Below, piece after piece: positions 9,642 to 20,096 of a stretch of DNA of 64,000 bases. The position numbers were made by a program, and so were the translations under genes. The notes beneath the pieces are model-generated. The model did no database searches, was not told the DNA's origin, and saw only the letters and a program-made list of their open reading frames with translations. The DNA is from Lysobacter sp. Root916. GTDB taxonomy: Bacteria; Pseudomonadota; Gammaproteobacteria; Xanthomonadales; Xanthomonadaceae. The DNA is taken from assembly GCF_001429785.1 (NCBI RefSeq), contig NZ_LMJF01000001.1, positions 240,599 to 304,598 on the forward strand, given 5' to 3'. How positions within the stretch are numbered: the stretch's first letter is position 1; each line of letters opens with the position of its first letter.

Positions 9642-10775
9642 ATGGCCTGGAACACCCCTGGCAGTGACAATTCCGGCGGATCCGACCCCAACGGTCGATC
9701 GCCGCGGCAACGCAAGTCCGACGGCCGCGGCCTGGATGCCTTGCTCGACTCTATTCGCGGCCTGTTCGGCGGCGGTGGCGGCATGGGCGGAGGCAGCATC
9801 CTGCGCTGGGCCGCCGCGATCCTGGGCCTGTGGCTGGTCTTCAACTGCTTCGTGCTGGTCACCGAGCAGGAGCGCGGCGTGGTCCTGCGCTTCGGCCATT
9901 TCTCGCGCATCCTCCAGCCCGGTCCGCATTTGAAGGCGCCGTGGCCGATCGAGCGCGTGACCAAGGTCAACGCGACCCAGAGCAACGCCTATACCGAGAC
10001 CGTGCCGGTGCTGACCCGCGACGGCAACATGGTCAACGTCGAAATCAACGTGCAGTACCGCATCGGCGATCCGCAGCAGTACCTGTTCGGTTCGCGCGAT
10101 TCCGCCGACGTGCTGCAGCAGGCCGCGCAGAGCGTGTTGCGCGAGCAGATCGGCCGATCCGACCTGGACACCGTGCTGAGCGCCCGCGGCGCCCTGACCA
10201 CGGTGGTGCGCGCGCGCCTGCAGGAATCGCTGCTGGCCTACCGCACCGGTCTGACCCTGACCGAGCTCAACCTGCCCAACGCGCGGCCGCCGGACGAGGT
10301 CAAGGACGCGTTCGACGAAGCCCAGCGCGCCGACGCCGACAAGGCCACCTCGATCAACCAGGCCGAGGCCTACGCCAAGAAGGTGGTGCCCGAAGCGCGC
10401 GGTCAGGCGTCGCAGGTACGCACCGAGGCCGAGGGCTACAAGACCGCGGTGATCGCGCGCTCGCAAGGCGACGCCAGCCGCTTCTCGCTGCTGGTCGATC
10501 AGTACAAGTCCGCGCCGGAAGTCACCCGCAAGCGCCTGTGGCTGGAAACCGTGCAGCAGGTGATGGGCGACAACCGCAAGATCGTCGGCGGCGACTCGCG
10601 CCAGATGCTGTACGTGCCGCTGCCGGAGCGGCGTGGCGGCGGTTCGACGCCGCTGCTGACGCCGGAGCTGCTGGCGCCGACCATCGCGACGCCTTCGTCC
10701 GAATCGGGTAACGAAACCATGTCGCGCCCGGCCCGCAGCAAGCGCCCGGATGGCCGCGAGGAGCCCGCACAATGA
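9642..10775 (+). CDS. hflK: FtsH protease modulator HflK
   Basis: HflK is a SPFH/band-7 membrane protein that assembles with HflC into a cage around FtsH and modulates its proteolysis. The 377-aa product has a Gly-rich cytoplasmic N-terminus (GGGGGMGGGS), one transmembrane segment near residues 53-72, and the SPFH domain with TEQERGVVLRFG and EINVQYRIGDP. Its stop overlaps the hflC start by four bases (ATGA), which suggests coupled translation in a fixed ratio. Confidence 0.96.
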   Translation: MAWNTPGSDNSGGSDPNGRSPRQRKSDGRGLDALLDSIRGLFGGGGGMGGGSILRWAAAILGLWLVFNCFVLVTEQERGVVLRFGHFSRILQPGPHLKAPWPIERVTKVNATQSNAYTETVPVLTRDGNMVNVEINVQYRIGDPQQYLFGSRDSADVLQQAAQSVLREQIGRSDLDTVLSARGALTTVVRARLQESLLAYRTGLTLTELNLPNARPPDEVKDAFDEAQRADADKATSINQAEAYAKKVVPEARGQASQVRTEAEGYKTAVIARSQGDASRFSLLVDQYKSAPEVTRKRLWLETVQQVMGDNRKIVGGDSRQMLYVPLPERRGGGSTPLLTPELLAPTIATPSSESGNETMSRPARSKRPDGREEPAQ

Positions 10776-11635
10776 AATTCTCCGCCTGGATCGCCGTGGT
10801 CGTAGCCGTGCTGCTGGCCCTGCTGGGATCGATGTTCGTGGTCAGGGAAGGGCACGGCGCGATCGTGTTCCGCCTCGGCACCATCGTGCGCCGCGACATC
10901 GGCCCCGGTCTGCACTTCAAGTGGCCGCTGATCGAGAACGCCTCGGTGTTCGATCGCCGCCTGCAGGTGCTGACCGCCGCGCCAGAACGTTATCTGACCG
11001 CCGACAAGCTCGATGTCAGCGTCGACTTCTTCGCGATCGGCCAGATCGAAAACCTGAGCCGCTTCTATCAGGCCACCGGCGGCGACGAGAACACCGCCGC
11101 CGCGCGCCTGGCGCCGATCATCAAGGACTCGCTGCGCAACGAGATCAACTCGCGCACCCTGACCCAGGTGGTCTCCGGCGACCGCGCCACCGTGATCGGC
11201 AAGCAGCTGGTCGGCATCAACCGCGCCGCCTCCACCCTGGGCGTGCGCATCATCGACATCCGCATCAAGCGCATCGATCTGCCGCAGGACAGCAACGTGC
11301 TGGCCTCGGTCTACAACCGCATGCGCTCGCAGCGTCTGCAGGTGGCCAGCCAGAAGCGCGCCGAGGGCGTGGAGCTGTCGCAGGCGATCCGCGCCACCGC
11401 CGACCGCGACAAGACCGTGATCGTGGCCGAGGCCGAACGCGACGCCCAGCGCCTGCGCGGCGAAGGCGATGCCGAGGCCGCGCGCACCTACGCGGCGGCG
11501 GCCAACAAGGATCCGAGTTTCTACGCCTTCCAGCGCAGCCTCGAGGCCTATCGCCAGTCCTTCAAGGACGGCGACAGCGTGATCGTGCTCGACCGCGACG
11601 ACCCGTTCCTGCAATACCTCAAGTCGGACCGTTGA
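10772..11635 (+). CDS. hflC: FtsH protease modulator HflC
   Basis: The 287-aa partner of HflK has an N-terminal membrane anchor (about residues 5-22), then the band-7 domain with VREGHGAIVFRLG, and a long helical region containing RAEGVELSQAIRATADRD, typical of HflC. It acts at the inner membrane with FtsH. It is coupled to hflK by overlap, and the yjeT-like gene begins at the base after its stop codon. Confidence 0.96.
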   Translation: MKFSAWIAVVVAVLLALLGSMFVVREGHGAIVFRLGTIVRRDIGPGLHFKWPLIENASVFDRRLQVLTAAPERYLTADKLDVSVDFFAIGQIENLSRFYQATGGDENTAAARLAPIIKDSLRNEINSRTLTQVVSGDRATVIGKQLVGINRAASTLGVRIIDIRIKRIDLPQDSNVLASVYNRMRSQRLQVASQKRAEGVELSQAIRATADRDKTVIVAEAERDAQRLRGEGDAEAARTYAAAANKDPSFYAFQRSLEAYRQSFKDGDSVIVLDRDDPFLQYLKSDR

Positions 11636-11824
11636 GTGAGCGGTGAGCTGATTTCGGCACTGTGCCTGGTCGCGGTGCTGGAAGGGCTGTTCCTGTTCGT
11701 GGCGCCGCGCGGTTGGAAGCGCGCCGCCGAACAACTGCAGGCGATGCCGGACCGCCAGTTGCGCATCGTGGGCGCGGTGGCGGTCGCGGTCGGCGTGCTG
11801 GCCTTGTGGGCGGTGCGCGCCTGA
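11636..11824 (+). CDS. yjeT: DUF2065 (YjeT-like) inner-membrane protein
   Basis: The 62-aa product consists of two transmembrane segments (about 3-23 and 43-60) separated by a basic, amphipathic stretch with the family motif FVAPRGWKRAAEQL. It starts with GTG immediately after the hflC stop. hflC-yjeT-purA is the conserved order in many gammaproteobacteria. Here yjeT keeps its place, but purA is displaced by 3.5 kb of genes on the other strand. The function of DUF2065 is unknown. Confidence 0.9.
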   Translation: MSGELISALCLVAVLEGLFLFVAPRGWKRAAEQLQAMPDRQLRIVGAVAVAVGVLALWAVRA

Positions 11825-11852
11825 GATCCTCCGCGCGGCGACGCCGCGCGTC

Positions 11853-12638
11853 TCACATCTGGCGGAAGTGGTGCAGGTAGCTGCGGCTGACCGGCAGCAC
11901 TTCGTCGCGGCCCTTGAGGTGGATGTGCGCGGTCTCGTTGGCGCCGCGGGTGACGTGGCTGATCGCGCGCAGGTTCACCACCACCGCGCGATGCACCTGC
12001 ACGAACTGGGCCGGATCCAGTTGCGCGGCCAGTTCCTTCAAGGGCGTGCGGATCAGCGCCTCGCCGGGCTTGCCGCCGTCGCCGCGCCAGGCGATGCGGG
12101 TGTACTTCTCGTCCGAGCGCAGGAAGTCGATCTCGTCGACGCCGATCAGGCGCAGCGCCTGGCCGACCGAGGCGCGGATCCAGCGCAGGGTCTCCGGCGC
12201 GCTCTTCTTCTGCAGCTGCGCGGCCAGCCGTTCCAGCAGAGCCTCGGTGTCGGGCGCGGGTTGCGCGGCGCGCAGGCGCTCGCGCAGGCGGGCGATGGTG
12301 TCGGCCAGACGCTCGGCTTCCACCGGCTTGACCAGGTAGTCGAGCGCGCCCTGGGCGAAGGCCTGGACCGCGTACTGGTCGTAGGCGGTCACGAACACCA
12401 GATGCGCGCGCCGGCCGATGTGGCGCGCCGCTTCCACGCCGGACAGGCCCGGCATGTGGACGTCGAGGAAACAGATGTCCGGGCGCAGCGCCTCGAAGCG
12501 CTCGACCGTTTCGCGGCCGTTGCGGGTTTGCGCGACCACCTCCAGCTCCGGCCAGGCCTGCGCCAGCTGGCGCGTCAGCGCGCGTCGCAGCAACGGTTCG
12601 TCGTCGGCGATCAGGGCGGTCGGGCGTTGCGCGTTCAT
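11853..12638 (-). CDS. LytTR-family response regulator (system 1)
   Basis: The 261-aa protein has a receiver domain (phospho-acceptor Asp59 in CFLDVHMPG, acidic pocket ADDEP) and a C-terminal LytTR DNA-binding domain with IDFLRSDEKYTRI, QVHRAVVVNL and PVSRSYLHHF. AlgR/LytR-type regulators bind promoters as dimers and often control cell surface, competence or virulence genes. It overlaps the upstream kinase gene by four bases. Target genes are not identifiable from the sequence. Confidence 0.92.
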   Translation of the reverse strand: MNAQRPTALIADDEPLLRRALTRQLAQAWPELEVVAQTRNGRETVERFEALRPDICFLDVHMPGLSGVEAARHIGRRAHLVFVTAYDQYAVQAFAQGALDYLVKPVEAERLADTIARLRERLRAAQPAPDTEALLERLAAQLQKKSAPETLRWIRASVGQALRLIGVDEIDFLRSDEKYTRIAWRGDGGKPGEALIRTPLKELAAQLDPAQFVQVHRAVVVNLRAISHVTRGANETAHIHLKGRDEVLPVSRSYLHHFRQM

Positions 12639-13717
12639 GGCGCGCTCCGCTGTGCGGGGAATTCGATTTCGGCGCGCACGCCGTGCGGCTGCAACTCGAT
12701 CAGCACCAGTCGGGTGTCGTCGCCGTAGGCCAGCTGCAGGCGTTCGCGCAGATTGGCCAGGCCGGTGCCGAGGCCGTCGCTGGTGCGGCTGAGGCCGATG
12801 CCGGTATCGGCGACCTCGGCCAGGCAGCGGCCGTCGCGCAGGCGCACGCGCACGTCGATGCGGCCGCCTTCCTCGCTGGGGTCGATGCCGTGGCGGACCG
12901 CGTTCTCGACCAGGGTCAGCAGGGTCATGGGCGGGCAGTCCAGCGCCAGCGCGGCCTCGTCGGCATGCAGGGCGTATTGCAGGCGGTCGGGCATGCGCAT
13001 GTGCATCACTTCCAGATAGGCGCGCACCAGTTCCAGCTCCTGGCCCAGGGTGGCGGCCGGGCCGTGCAGGCGCGGCACCGCGGCGCGCAGGTAGGCGATC
13101 AGGCTGGCCAGCACGGTCGAGGCCTGCGGCGAGCCGGCGTCGACCAGTTCGCGCACATTAGCCAGGGTGTTGAACAGGAAATGCGGCTCGACCTGGGCCT
13201 GCAGCAGGCGCAGGCGCGCGTCCAACGCGTTGCGTTCGTAACGGCTGCGTTCCAGTTCGAAGGCCAGCGCCTGGCGCTGCGCTTCGCCGCGGATCTGGCG
13301 CAGCAACGCGGCGATCGCCATCCACGGCGCGACCAGCAGGCCGTAGACGATGACCTTGGTCACGCCGGCCAGATACAGCTTGTCCTGCCACCACGGCAGC
13401 GAGTTGTCGGCGGTGGTCAGGGTGTAGGCCAGGATCGCGGCGAACGGAATCGTCGCCGCCACGCCCACCACCTGCAGCACCCAGCGCGCGCTCCAGCGCG
13501 GCAGGCGCGCGGGCCAGCGTTCGAACACGCCGAACACCAGCACGGTCGCGAAGCCGACGATCAGCATGCGCAGCAGCACGATGGGGTACGGCGCCTGCGA
13601 GCCCAGTTTCATCAGCAGGCTGCTGACGAAAGCGGCGATCAGCACGAAGCGCACGCGCCGCCAGCCGAGCATGCGCGCGGGCGGAGCGGGCAACAGGGGC
13701 GGGGCCGGTTCGGACAT
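12635..13717 (-). CDS. LytS/AlgZ-type sensor histidine kinase (system 1)
   Basis: The 360-aa kinase has about four N-terminal membrane helices (residues ~20-140), a coiled-coil linker, the His_kinase phospho-acceptor box VEPHFLFNTL, and an ATPase domain with the N-box LVENAVRHGI and G-box DTGIGLS. There is no recognisable periplasmic sensor domain, so the membrane helices probably sense the signal. It is co-transcribed with the LytTR regulator. The pair interrupts the usual yjeT-purA neighbourhood. Confidence 0.92.
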   Translation of the reverse strand: MSEPAPPLLPAPPARMLGWRRVRFVLIAAFVSSLLMKLGSQAPYPIVLLRMLIVGFATVLVFGVFERWPARLPRWSARWVLQVVGVAATIPFAAILAYTLTTADNSLPWWQDKLYLAGVTKVIVYGLLVAPWMAIAALLRQIRGEAQRQALAFELERSRYERNALDARLRLLQAQVEPHFLFNTLANVRELVDAGSPQASTVLASLIAYLRAAVPRLHGPAATLGQELELVRAYLEVMHMRMPDRLQYALHADEAALALDCPPMTLLTLVENAVRHGIDPSEEGGRIDVRVRLRDGRCLAEVADTGIGLSRTSDGLGTGLANLRERLQLAYGDDTRLVLIELQPHGVRAEIEFPAQRSAP

Positions 13718-13756
13718 GGCGCGACGATAGCAACTAAGACGGCGGCGGCGTCGGCC

Positions 13757-14632
13757 TCACAGGCGCGGCAGCCACATCAGCATCGTGGCCGCGCCGACGC
13801 CCGCCGCGGTGACCAGGGTCAGCATCGACAGCAGCGCGGTCGCGGCGATGCGCGCGCCGGCGCCGCCGCGGTCCTGCGCGCGCAGGTACAGCTCCAGCAC
13901 CGCCAGAGGTAGCAGGTACTGGGCGAACGCGAGGAACGTCAGGAAGGGGCCGCGGAAACTGGCGGGATCGAAACCGGCCGGGCCCTGGTTGGCGACGATC
14001 CAGAACATCAGGCCGATGCGGAAGAACCAGACCCCGCTCACGGCCAGGAACAGGCGCAGCGCCCAGCGCCGGTGCAGGTCGATGCGGCGCGCGCGCGCAT
14101 GCCGATAAGCCTGATAAGCGAAGGCCAGCATCAGCAGCGCGTTGAGGCCGATCGCGAGCTTCTGCGAGAGGTCGCCGACCGAGCCGCGGGTGAGGATCAT
14201 GCTCAGCCCGCCCAGGCTCATCACCGCCACCATCGCCAGATAGGCGCGACCGGTCCAGCGGTGGAACGCGGGCCAGCGCCGCCGCACCGCCGGGGTCAGC
14301 TGCAGCAGCCCGGCGACCACGATCAGGCAGGCGAAGCCCAGGTGCGCGGCCACCACCAGATTGCCCGCGGTGTCGCCGGCCACGTAACCGCGCGGGAACA
14401 CGCCGTTCCAGGCCTGCCAGCGGCCCTGCAGAGCGGCGCGGCCGTAGTAGCCGAGCACATAGGCCACGAACAGCAACTGGCCCAGGGCCGCGACAACGAA
14501 CCAGGCGCTCGCGCTGAGCTTCAGGGCCGTGCCGGCCTTGCGGCTGAGCGTGTCGGCAGGCGACCTGCTCGCGGCGACAACGATGTCGGCGTCGGCGTCG
14601 GGATAGGTGGGCGCCGGTGCGGTCGGGATCAT
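13757..14632 (-). CDS. DUF2306-like multi-pass membrane protein
   Basis: The 291-aa protein has about seven hydrophobic helices. HLGFACLIVVAGLLQLTPAV followed by HRWTGRAYL, and later IDLHRRWALRLFLAV, match the DUF2306 pattern in which conserved histidines (H-x-x-x-G and HRW) suggest haem or electron-transfer chemistry. That is inference; the family is uncharacterised. The start is ATG 14632 because a 5'-truncated paralogous copy lies directly upstream and aligns from the same MIPT residues. Confidence 0.75.
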   Translation of the reverse strand: MIPTAPAPTYPDADADIVVAASRSPADTLSRKAGTALKLSASAWFVVAALGQLLFVAYVLGYYGRAALQGRWQAWNGVFPRGYVAGDTAGNLVVAAHLGFACLIVVAGLLQLTPAVRRRWPAFHRWTGRAYLAMVAVMSLGGLSMILTRGSVGDLSQKLAIGLNALLMLAFAYQAYRHARARRIDLHRRWALRLFLAVSGVWFFRIGLMFWIVANQGPAGFDPASFRGPFLTFLAFAQYLLPLAVLELYLRAQDRGGAGARIAATALLSMLTLVTAAGVGAATMLMWLPRL

Positions 14633-14940
14633 CGCGGCAGCTCCGAAGCGGAGTGCGCAAGGACGTCGACGGCGGCCACGGGTGGTCGGCCGGATTCGCG
14701 GTCGTGGCGTGGCGGCGGCAATGGAAGCGCGATCGGCGACGCCTGCCAAACGCCCTGCAGGGCGACGTTGTCGTGGCCGATCGCATACGCCACGCACAGC
14801 AGCTGGCTCAGGGCCGCGGTCGCGAACCAGCGGCACGCGCGGCGCTCCGGCGCCACGCCGGCTCTGCGGCGGCGGGGCGCGGTCGCGGCGACGGTCGGGT
14901 CGGGGGCGGGCTGAGGCGTCGCCGGTGAGGTCGGGATCAT
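14629..14940 (-). pseudogene. Truncated 5' duplicate of the DUF2306-like gene
   Basis: The frame from ATG 14940 encodes MIPTSPATPQPAPDPT, then WFATAALSQLLCVAYAIGHD and VALQGVWQASP. This aligns with the neighbour's MIPTAPAPTYPDADAD, WFVVAALGQLLFVAYVLGYY and AALQGRWQAW. Homology stops after about 70 residues and the frame drifts into unrelated sequence. The DNA upstream of both starts is also similar (GGATCATCGCGG...GCTCCG), with starts 308 bp apart, so promoter and 5' end were duplicated in tandem and the upstream copy is now a fragment. Confidence 0.75.
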
Positions 14941-15199
14941 CGCGGTGGCTCCGGGTGCGGACTGCGGCAGTGTTCGCAGGCGGCCGCGGGGCGCGCCAGC
15001 GGGGGCGCGATGGGCGACGGGATGCGGGCGATGGACCACGCCAGTCGATGACGGACGGTGCAGGGGGCGGCGCGGCCGAGGGCCCCTGCGCGCGGCCGGT
15101 GCCCGCCAGGGCCGCCCCACGGGCGTTCCGGCCTCAGGCTGAGCCGAATCTGTCCGTTGTGGCGGCCGGGGTGGCCGCGGCCACCCGAAACCCGGATAA

Positions 15200-16612
<1,413 letters not shown>

Positions 16613-16654
16613 GGCCCGCTCAGGACGCTCTCGCGCAAGCGGAGCGGTGTTGCG

Positions 16655-16682
16655 AAAAGGCCCCGCGATGCGGGGCTTTTTC
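16655..16682 (+). terminator. Intrinsic terminator after purA
   Basis: GCCCCG-cgatg-CGGGGC, extended by A-T pairs (AAAAG / CTTTTT), forms a stem followed by a T-run 43 bp after the purA stop codon. Confidence 0.85.
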
Positions 16683-16767
16683 GTATCCAGATTCGGTTCG
16701 TCGCATCATGCCTTGGGCCGGCTCGCATCTTTGCTAGGCTGGCGCCAGTCGATGGAGAGGGACAGCC

Positions 16768-17241
16768 ATGCGTACACAGAGTGCGAAGCGCATGCGGGCG
16801 GCGAATCGCCTGCTGCTGGCCATTGCGGCGACCTGTTTTTCCTTGCCCGCGTTCGCGATCTGCCTGGCGGTGCCGCTGGAAGACGAATTGAAAGCGGCCA
16901 AGACCGTGTTTCTGGCGACGATCACCGAGTCCAAACTGGCGGGCCCGGTCAGCGGGCTCAAGGACGAGGACGGGTATCGCATCGATCATGCGTTCGTGGT
17001 GCGCAAGTCGTTCAAAGGCGATCCCGCATCCGTCAAGCGTGTCTATACGACCAGCTTGTATAACGACCCTGTCAGGAACACCGCCGTGCATATGGCGGAG
17101 CAGATCCATTTGTTTCCGGGCGAGAGCGTGCTGGTGATAAGCGCGGGCGAGGACGCGGTGCAGGTATCGCTGTGCGGGCCCGCCAAGCGGCGGGACGGCG
17201 TCGACCTCGATCGGGTCCGTGCCCTGCTGTCGACGAAGTAG
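16768..17241 (+). CDS. Secreted hypothetical protein with two cysteines
   Basis: The 157-aa product has a Sec signal peptide (basic start, hydrophobic core, cleavage after LPAFA at residue 30). The mature part begins ICLAVPLEDELKAAKTVFLATI and contains one more Cys near residue 137, so a single disulfide is possible. The pattern Cys then AKTVFxATI near the N-terminus loosely recalls NTR/TIMP-like secreted domains, but I do not recognise the family. GGAGAGGGACA precedes the ATG. It stands alone between purA and a small membrane protein. Confidence 0.7.
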   Translation: MRTQSAKRMRAANRLLLAIAATCFSLPAFAICLAVPLEDELKAAKTVFLATITESKLAGPVSGLKDEDGYRIDHAFVVRKSFKGDPASVKRVYTTSLYNDPVRNTAVHMAEQIHLFPGESVLVISAGEDAVQVSLCGPAKRRDGVDLDRVRALLSTK

Positions 17242-17269
17242 GCCACCTCACGCTCGCAAGCCGACGCTC

Positions 17270-17644
17270 ATGAACAATCCTTATCAAGCGCCTTCAACTC
17301 GCGTGCCGGCGGCGCCGGGTGCGCAACGGCCGGCGTTGGTCGTGGTCGGTGTGATCTGCGCGATTCTGACGGCGCTGATTCCCACCTTGGTCGTGCCCAG
17401 TTTCGGTCTGACGTTCAGCGCCTTCGGCGCCGACCTGCCGTGGCCTACGCTCTGGTTGTTGCGGGCCTATCCGGCGTTGTGGCTATTGCCCGTGATCGTG
17501 CTGGCGGTCTGGCGGTTCTGGCCCAGGCCGGACAGGCGCAGGTTGGCCGCGTTCTGGACGGGGCTGGCGATCCTTGTGGTGGGTCTTCCCGCGTGCATCG
17601 CGGCCTTGTACGCGCCGATCTTCATGCTGGCGCAAACGATCTGA
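17270..17644 (+). CDS. Small membrane protein with NPYQAP N-terminus
   Basis: The 124-aa product begins MNNPYQAPSTRV, the NPYxAP motif found at the cytoplasmic start of many small, uncharacterised Xanthomonadaceae membrane proteins. About three transmembrane helices follow (residues ~23-45, 60-82, 95-118). An in-frame start at 17219 would overlap the end of the previous gene; ATG 17270 is preferred because it opens at the motif. No function can be assigned. Confidence 0.65.
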   Translation: MNNPYQAPSTRVPAAPGAQRPALVVVGVICAILTALIPTLVVPSFGLTFSAFGADLPWPTLWLLRAYPALWLLPVIVLAVWRFWPRPDRRRLAAFWTGLAILVVGLPACIAALYAPIFMLAQTI

Positions 17645-17773
17645 TCGGCGCTGGCGGATCGATCCGTCCCGCCATCCATGCTGTGCGTATCGGCGCAGCT
17701 TCGCGGCCCGCATGAATACCGCCTTCATGCGCATCGGCTAAGTTAGTACGCAGTTTTTGCAACAGGGGCGGGG

Positions 17774-19588
17774 ATGGATCCGCAGCAGATCGTATTTCTA
17801 CTGATCCTGGCCGCGGCGCTGGCGTTGTTCATCAGCGAGAAGCTGCGCGTGGACCTGGTGGCGATGCTGGCGATGCTGGCCTTGACGCTGACCGGCGTGT
17901 TGTCGCCCAAGGAAGCGCTGTCGGGTTTCGCCAGCGAACCGGCGATCATCGTCGCGGCGGTGTTCGTGCTGTCGGCGGGCCTGTCCGCGACCGGCATCAC
18001 CGACCGCATCGGCGCGGCGATCGGGCGCGCGGCCGGCGGCAGCGAGGCGCGCGCGATCGCGGTGATCATGCCCGCGACCGCGGCGATGGCGGCGTTCTCG
18101 CACCATCTGATGGTCACCGCGATGATGTTGCCGATCCTGATGCGCCTGGCCCAGGAGCGCAAACTGGCCGCCTCGCGCCTGCTGATGCCGATGTCGCTGG
18201 CCGCGTCCTTGGGCACCACGCTGACCCTGATCAGCGCGCCGGCGTTCCTGCTCGCCAACGATCTGCTCGCGCGCAACGGCGCCGGGCGCATGGACCTGTT
18301 CGCGATCACCCCGATCGGCGCGATGCTGGTCGCGATCGGCGCGATCTACATGCTGGCCGGGCGCTGGCTGCTGCCCAAGCGCCAGGGCGAGAGCGGCAAC
18401 GTCGAATACCTGAAGCTGGACCGCTACTACACCGAGTTGCTGGTGGACGAGGGGTCGCCCTGGAGCGGCAAGACCCTGGCCGCGTTCGACAAGGCCTTCC
18501 AGGGCCGGCTGCAGGTGGTGGATTGGCTACGGCACGGCATCCGCCGCCGCGATCAACGCGCGCAGGCGCCGCTGGCGGCGGGCGACGTGCTGCTGGTGCG
18601 CGCTTCGCCCGACGAAATCGCCTCGGTGCGCGACGAGCCCGGCCTGTCCCTGCACGCGGTGGTCAAGTACGGCGAGAAGCCGCGCGAGGACGGCAAGGCC
18701 GAAGCGCTGGGCGAGGAGCGGCTGGTGCAGGCGGTGGTCGCGCCGCGCTCGGAGTTCCTCGGCCGCAGCGTGTCGGAGATCGATTTTCTCAGCACGCTGG
18801 GCGTGGTCGTGGTCGGACTGTGGCGCAAGGAGGGCTGGCTGGGCGGCGAGCTGTCCGAGCTGCGCCTGGAGGAGGGCGATCTGCTGGTGTTGTGGGGCGC
18901 GCAGGCGCGCCTGGAGCAACTGGCCACGCATCGCGCCTTCCTGATGCTGATGCCCTTCGACGCGCGCGGCAGCACGCGCCGGCGCGCGCCGCTGGCGCTG
19001 GGCATCATGGCCGCCTCGATCGCGCTGGCGGCCACCGAATCGCTGGCGCCGCAGATCGCGTTTCTGCTGGGCGCGGTGGCGATGGTGCTCACGCGCTGCG
19101 TGAGCATCGAGCGCGCCTACGAGGAAATCGACGTACGCATCTACGTGATGATCGCCGGTGTGATTCCGCTGGGCATCGCGATGGACAAGACCGGCACCGC
19201 CGATCTGATCGCGCAACTGCTGGCCGCGCATGCGCAGGGCCTGCCGGTGCTGGGCCTGCTGTTGCTGATGTTCGCCGCGGCGGCCCTGTTGACCCAGATC
19301 CTGTCGGACGCGGCGACCACGGTGCTGCTGGCGCCGATCGCCTTGGCCCTGGCGCAGAGCCTGGGCCTGCCGCCGCTGCCGTTCGTGGTCTGCACCGCGA
19401 TGGGCGCGGTGGCCTCGTTCCTGACCCCGATCGGCCACCATGGCAATCTGCTGATCCTCAATCCAGGCCAGTACACCTTCGGCGACTTCTTGCGTGTGGG
19501 CATGCCGCTGACCAGCCTGATCGGCCTGACCGTGGCCTGGATGGCGCGCTGGCTGTGGCTGGGCGGGCCGCTGCTGCCTTTCGCCTGA
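17774..19588 (+). CDS. SLC13/CitM-family transporter with RCK_C domains
   Basis: The 604-aa inner-membrane protein has hydrophobic helices at both ends: LAAALALFISEKLRVDLVAM with LTGVLSPKEALSGF and HLMVTAMMLPILMRLA in the first half, and LSDAATTVLLAPIALALAQ with PIGHHGNLLILNPGQY in the second. This two-half layout with signature loops is typical of SLC13/ArsB-like anion transporters. A hydrophilic middle (about residues 205-405) contains two TrkA-C (RCK_C)-like segments that may bind a regulatory ligand. Likely substrates are dicarboxylates, sulfate or another anion; the sequence does not decide. Confidence 0.85.
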   Translation: MDPQQIVFLLILAAALALFISEKLRVDLVAMLAMLALTLTGVLSPKEALSGFASEPAIIVAAVFVLSAGLSATGITDRIGAAIGRAAGGSEARAIAVIMPATAAMAAFSHHLMVTAMMLPILMRLAQERKLAASRLLMPMSLAASLGTTLTLISAPAFLLANDLLARNGAGRMDLFAITPIGAMLVAIGAIYMLAGRWLLPKRQGESGNVEYLKLDRYYTELLVDEGSPWSGKTLAAFDKAFQGRLQVVDWLRHGIRRRDQRAQAPLAAGDVLLVRASPDEIASVRDEPGLSLHAVVKYGEKPREDGKAEALGEERLVQAVVAPRSEFLGRSVSEIDFLSTLGVVVVGLWRKEGWLGGELSELRLEEGDLLVLWGAQARLEQLATHRAFLMLMPFDARGSTRRRAPLALGIMAASIALAATESLAPQIAFLLGAVAMVLTRCVSIERAYEEIDVRIYVMIAGVIPLGIAMDKTGTADLIAQLLAAHAQGLPVLGLLLLMFAAAALLTQILSDAATTVLLAPIALALAQSLGLPPLPFVVCTAMGAVASFLTPIGHHGNLLILNPGQYTFGDFLRVGMPLTSLIGLTVAWMARWLWLGGPLLPFA

Positions 19589-19598
19589 GCGCGCGAAC

Positions 19599-20024
19599 TC
19601 AGGTCGGCAGCGCGCCGGCCTCGTACTGCTGGGCATAGTCCGCGCTGGGCGGGATCGGCTTGATCACATCGATCAGCACGCCGTTGGGGTCGGCGGTGAT
19701 GAAGTGGCGCTGGCCGAAATCCTCGTCGCGCAGCGAGCGCAGGATGGGCAGGCCGGCGGTCCGCAGACGATCGTGCACGGCGTCGACGTCCTCGACCTCG
19801 AAGTTCAGCAGCAGGCCGCCAGCGCGGCCGCGAGCGACCGCCGGGATCGTTTCGTGGCTGCCGTCGAGCACGGCCAGATTGACCGTCGGGTCGCCGTCCA
19901 GTTGCAGGTGCACGTACCAGTCGGCGCTGAACAGGGCGACGAAGCCGAAGTGCTGGCGGTAGAAGGCGGCGGTGGCGGCGACGTCGTCGGTCATGAGCAC
20001 GGGGTAGTAGCTGGTCACTTTCAC
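19599..20024 (-). CDS. VOC-family (glyoxalase/bleomycin-resistance) protein
   Basis: The 141-aa product is a single VOC domain: [20 protein letters not shown] at the N-terminus, then [29 protein letters not shown] and a C-terminal [10 protein letters not shown]. Members bind a metal or sequester small molecules. The frame is open to 20069, but GTG 20024 has AGGAG six bases upstream and gives the family start. It is divergent from a TetR gene across a region with two 17-bp palindromes, so TetR probably represses it. Confidence 0.85.
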   Translation of the reverse strand: MKVTSYYPVLMTDDVAATAAFYRQHFGFVALFSADWYVHLQLDGDPTVNLAVLDGSHETIPAVARGRAGGLLLNFEVEDVDAVHDRLRTAGLPILRSLRDEDFGQRHFITADPNGVLIDVIKPIPPSADYAQQYEAGALPT

Positions 20025-20043
20025 GGTCGGCTCCTGGGGAATA

Positions 20044-20090
20044 ACATACAGACTGTATGCAATTGTCAAATTAACATACAGGCTGAATGT
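20044..20090. promoter_or_regulatory. Two TetR operators between VOC and tetR genes
   Basis: Two 17-bp palindromes of the form ACATACAG-N-CTGtATGt occur: ACATACAGACTGTATGC (20044-20060) and ACATACAGGCTGAATGT (20074-20090). Their centres are 30 bp apart, close to three helical turns, so two dimers would bind on one face of the DNA. They cover the divergent promoter region; the second ends 6 bp before the tetR ATG. Confidence 0.85.
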
Positions 20091-20096
20091 ATTTCA

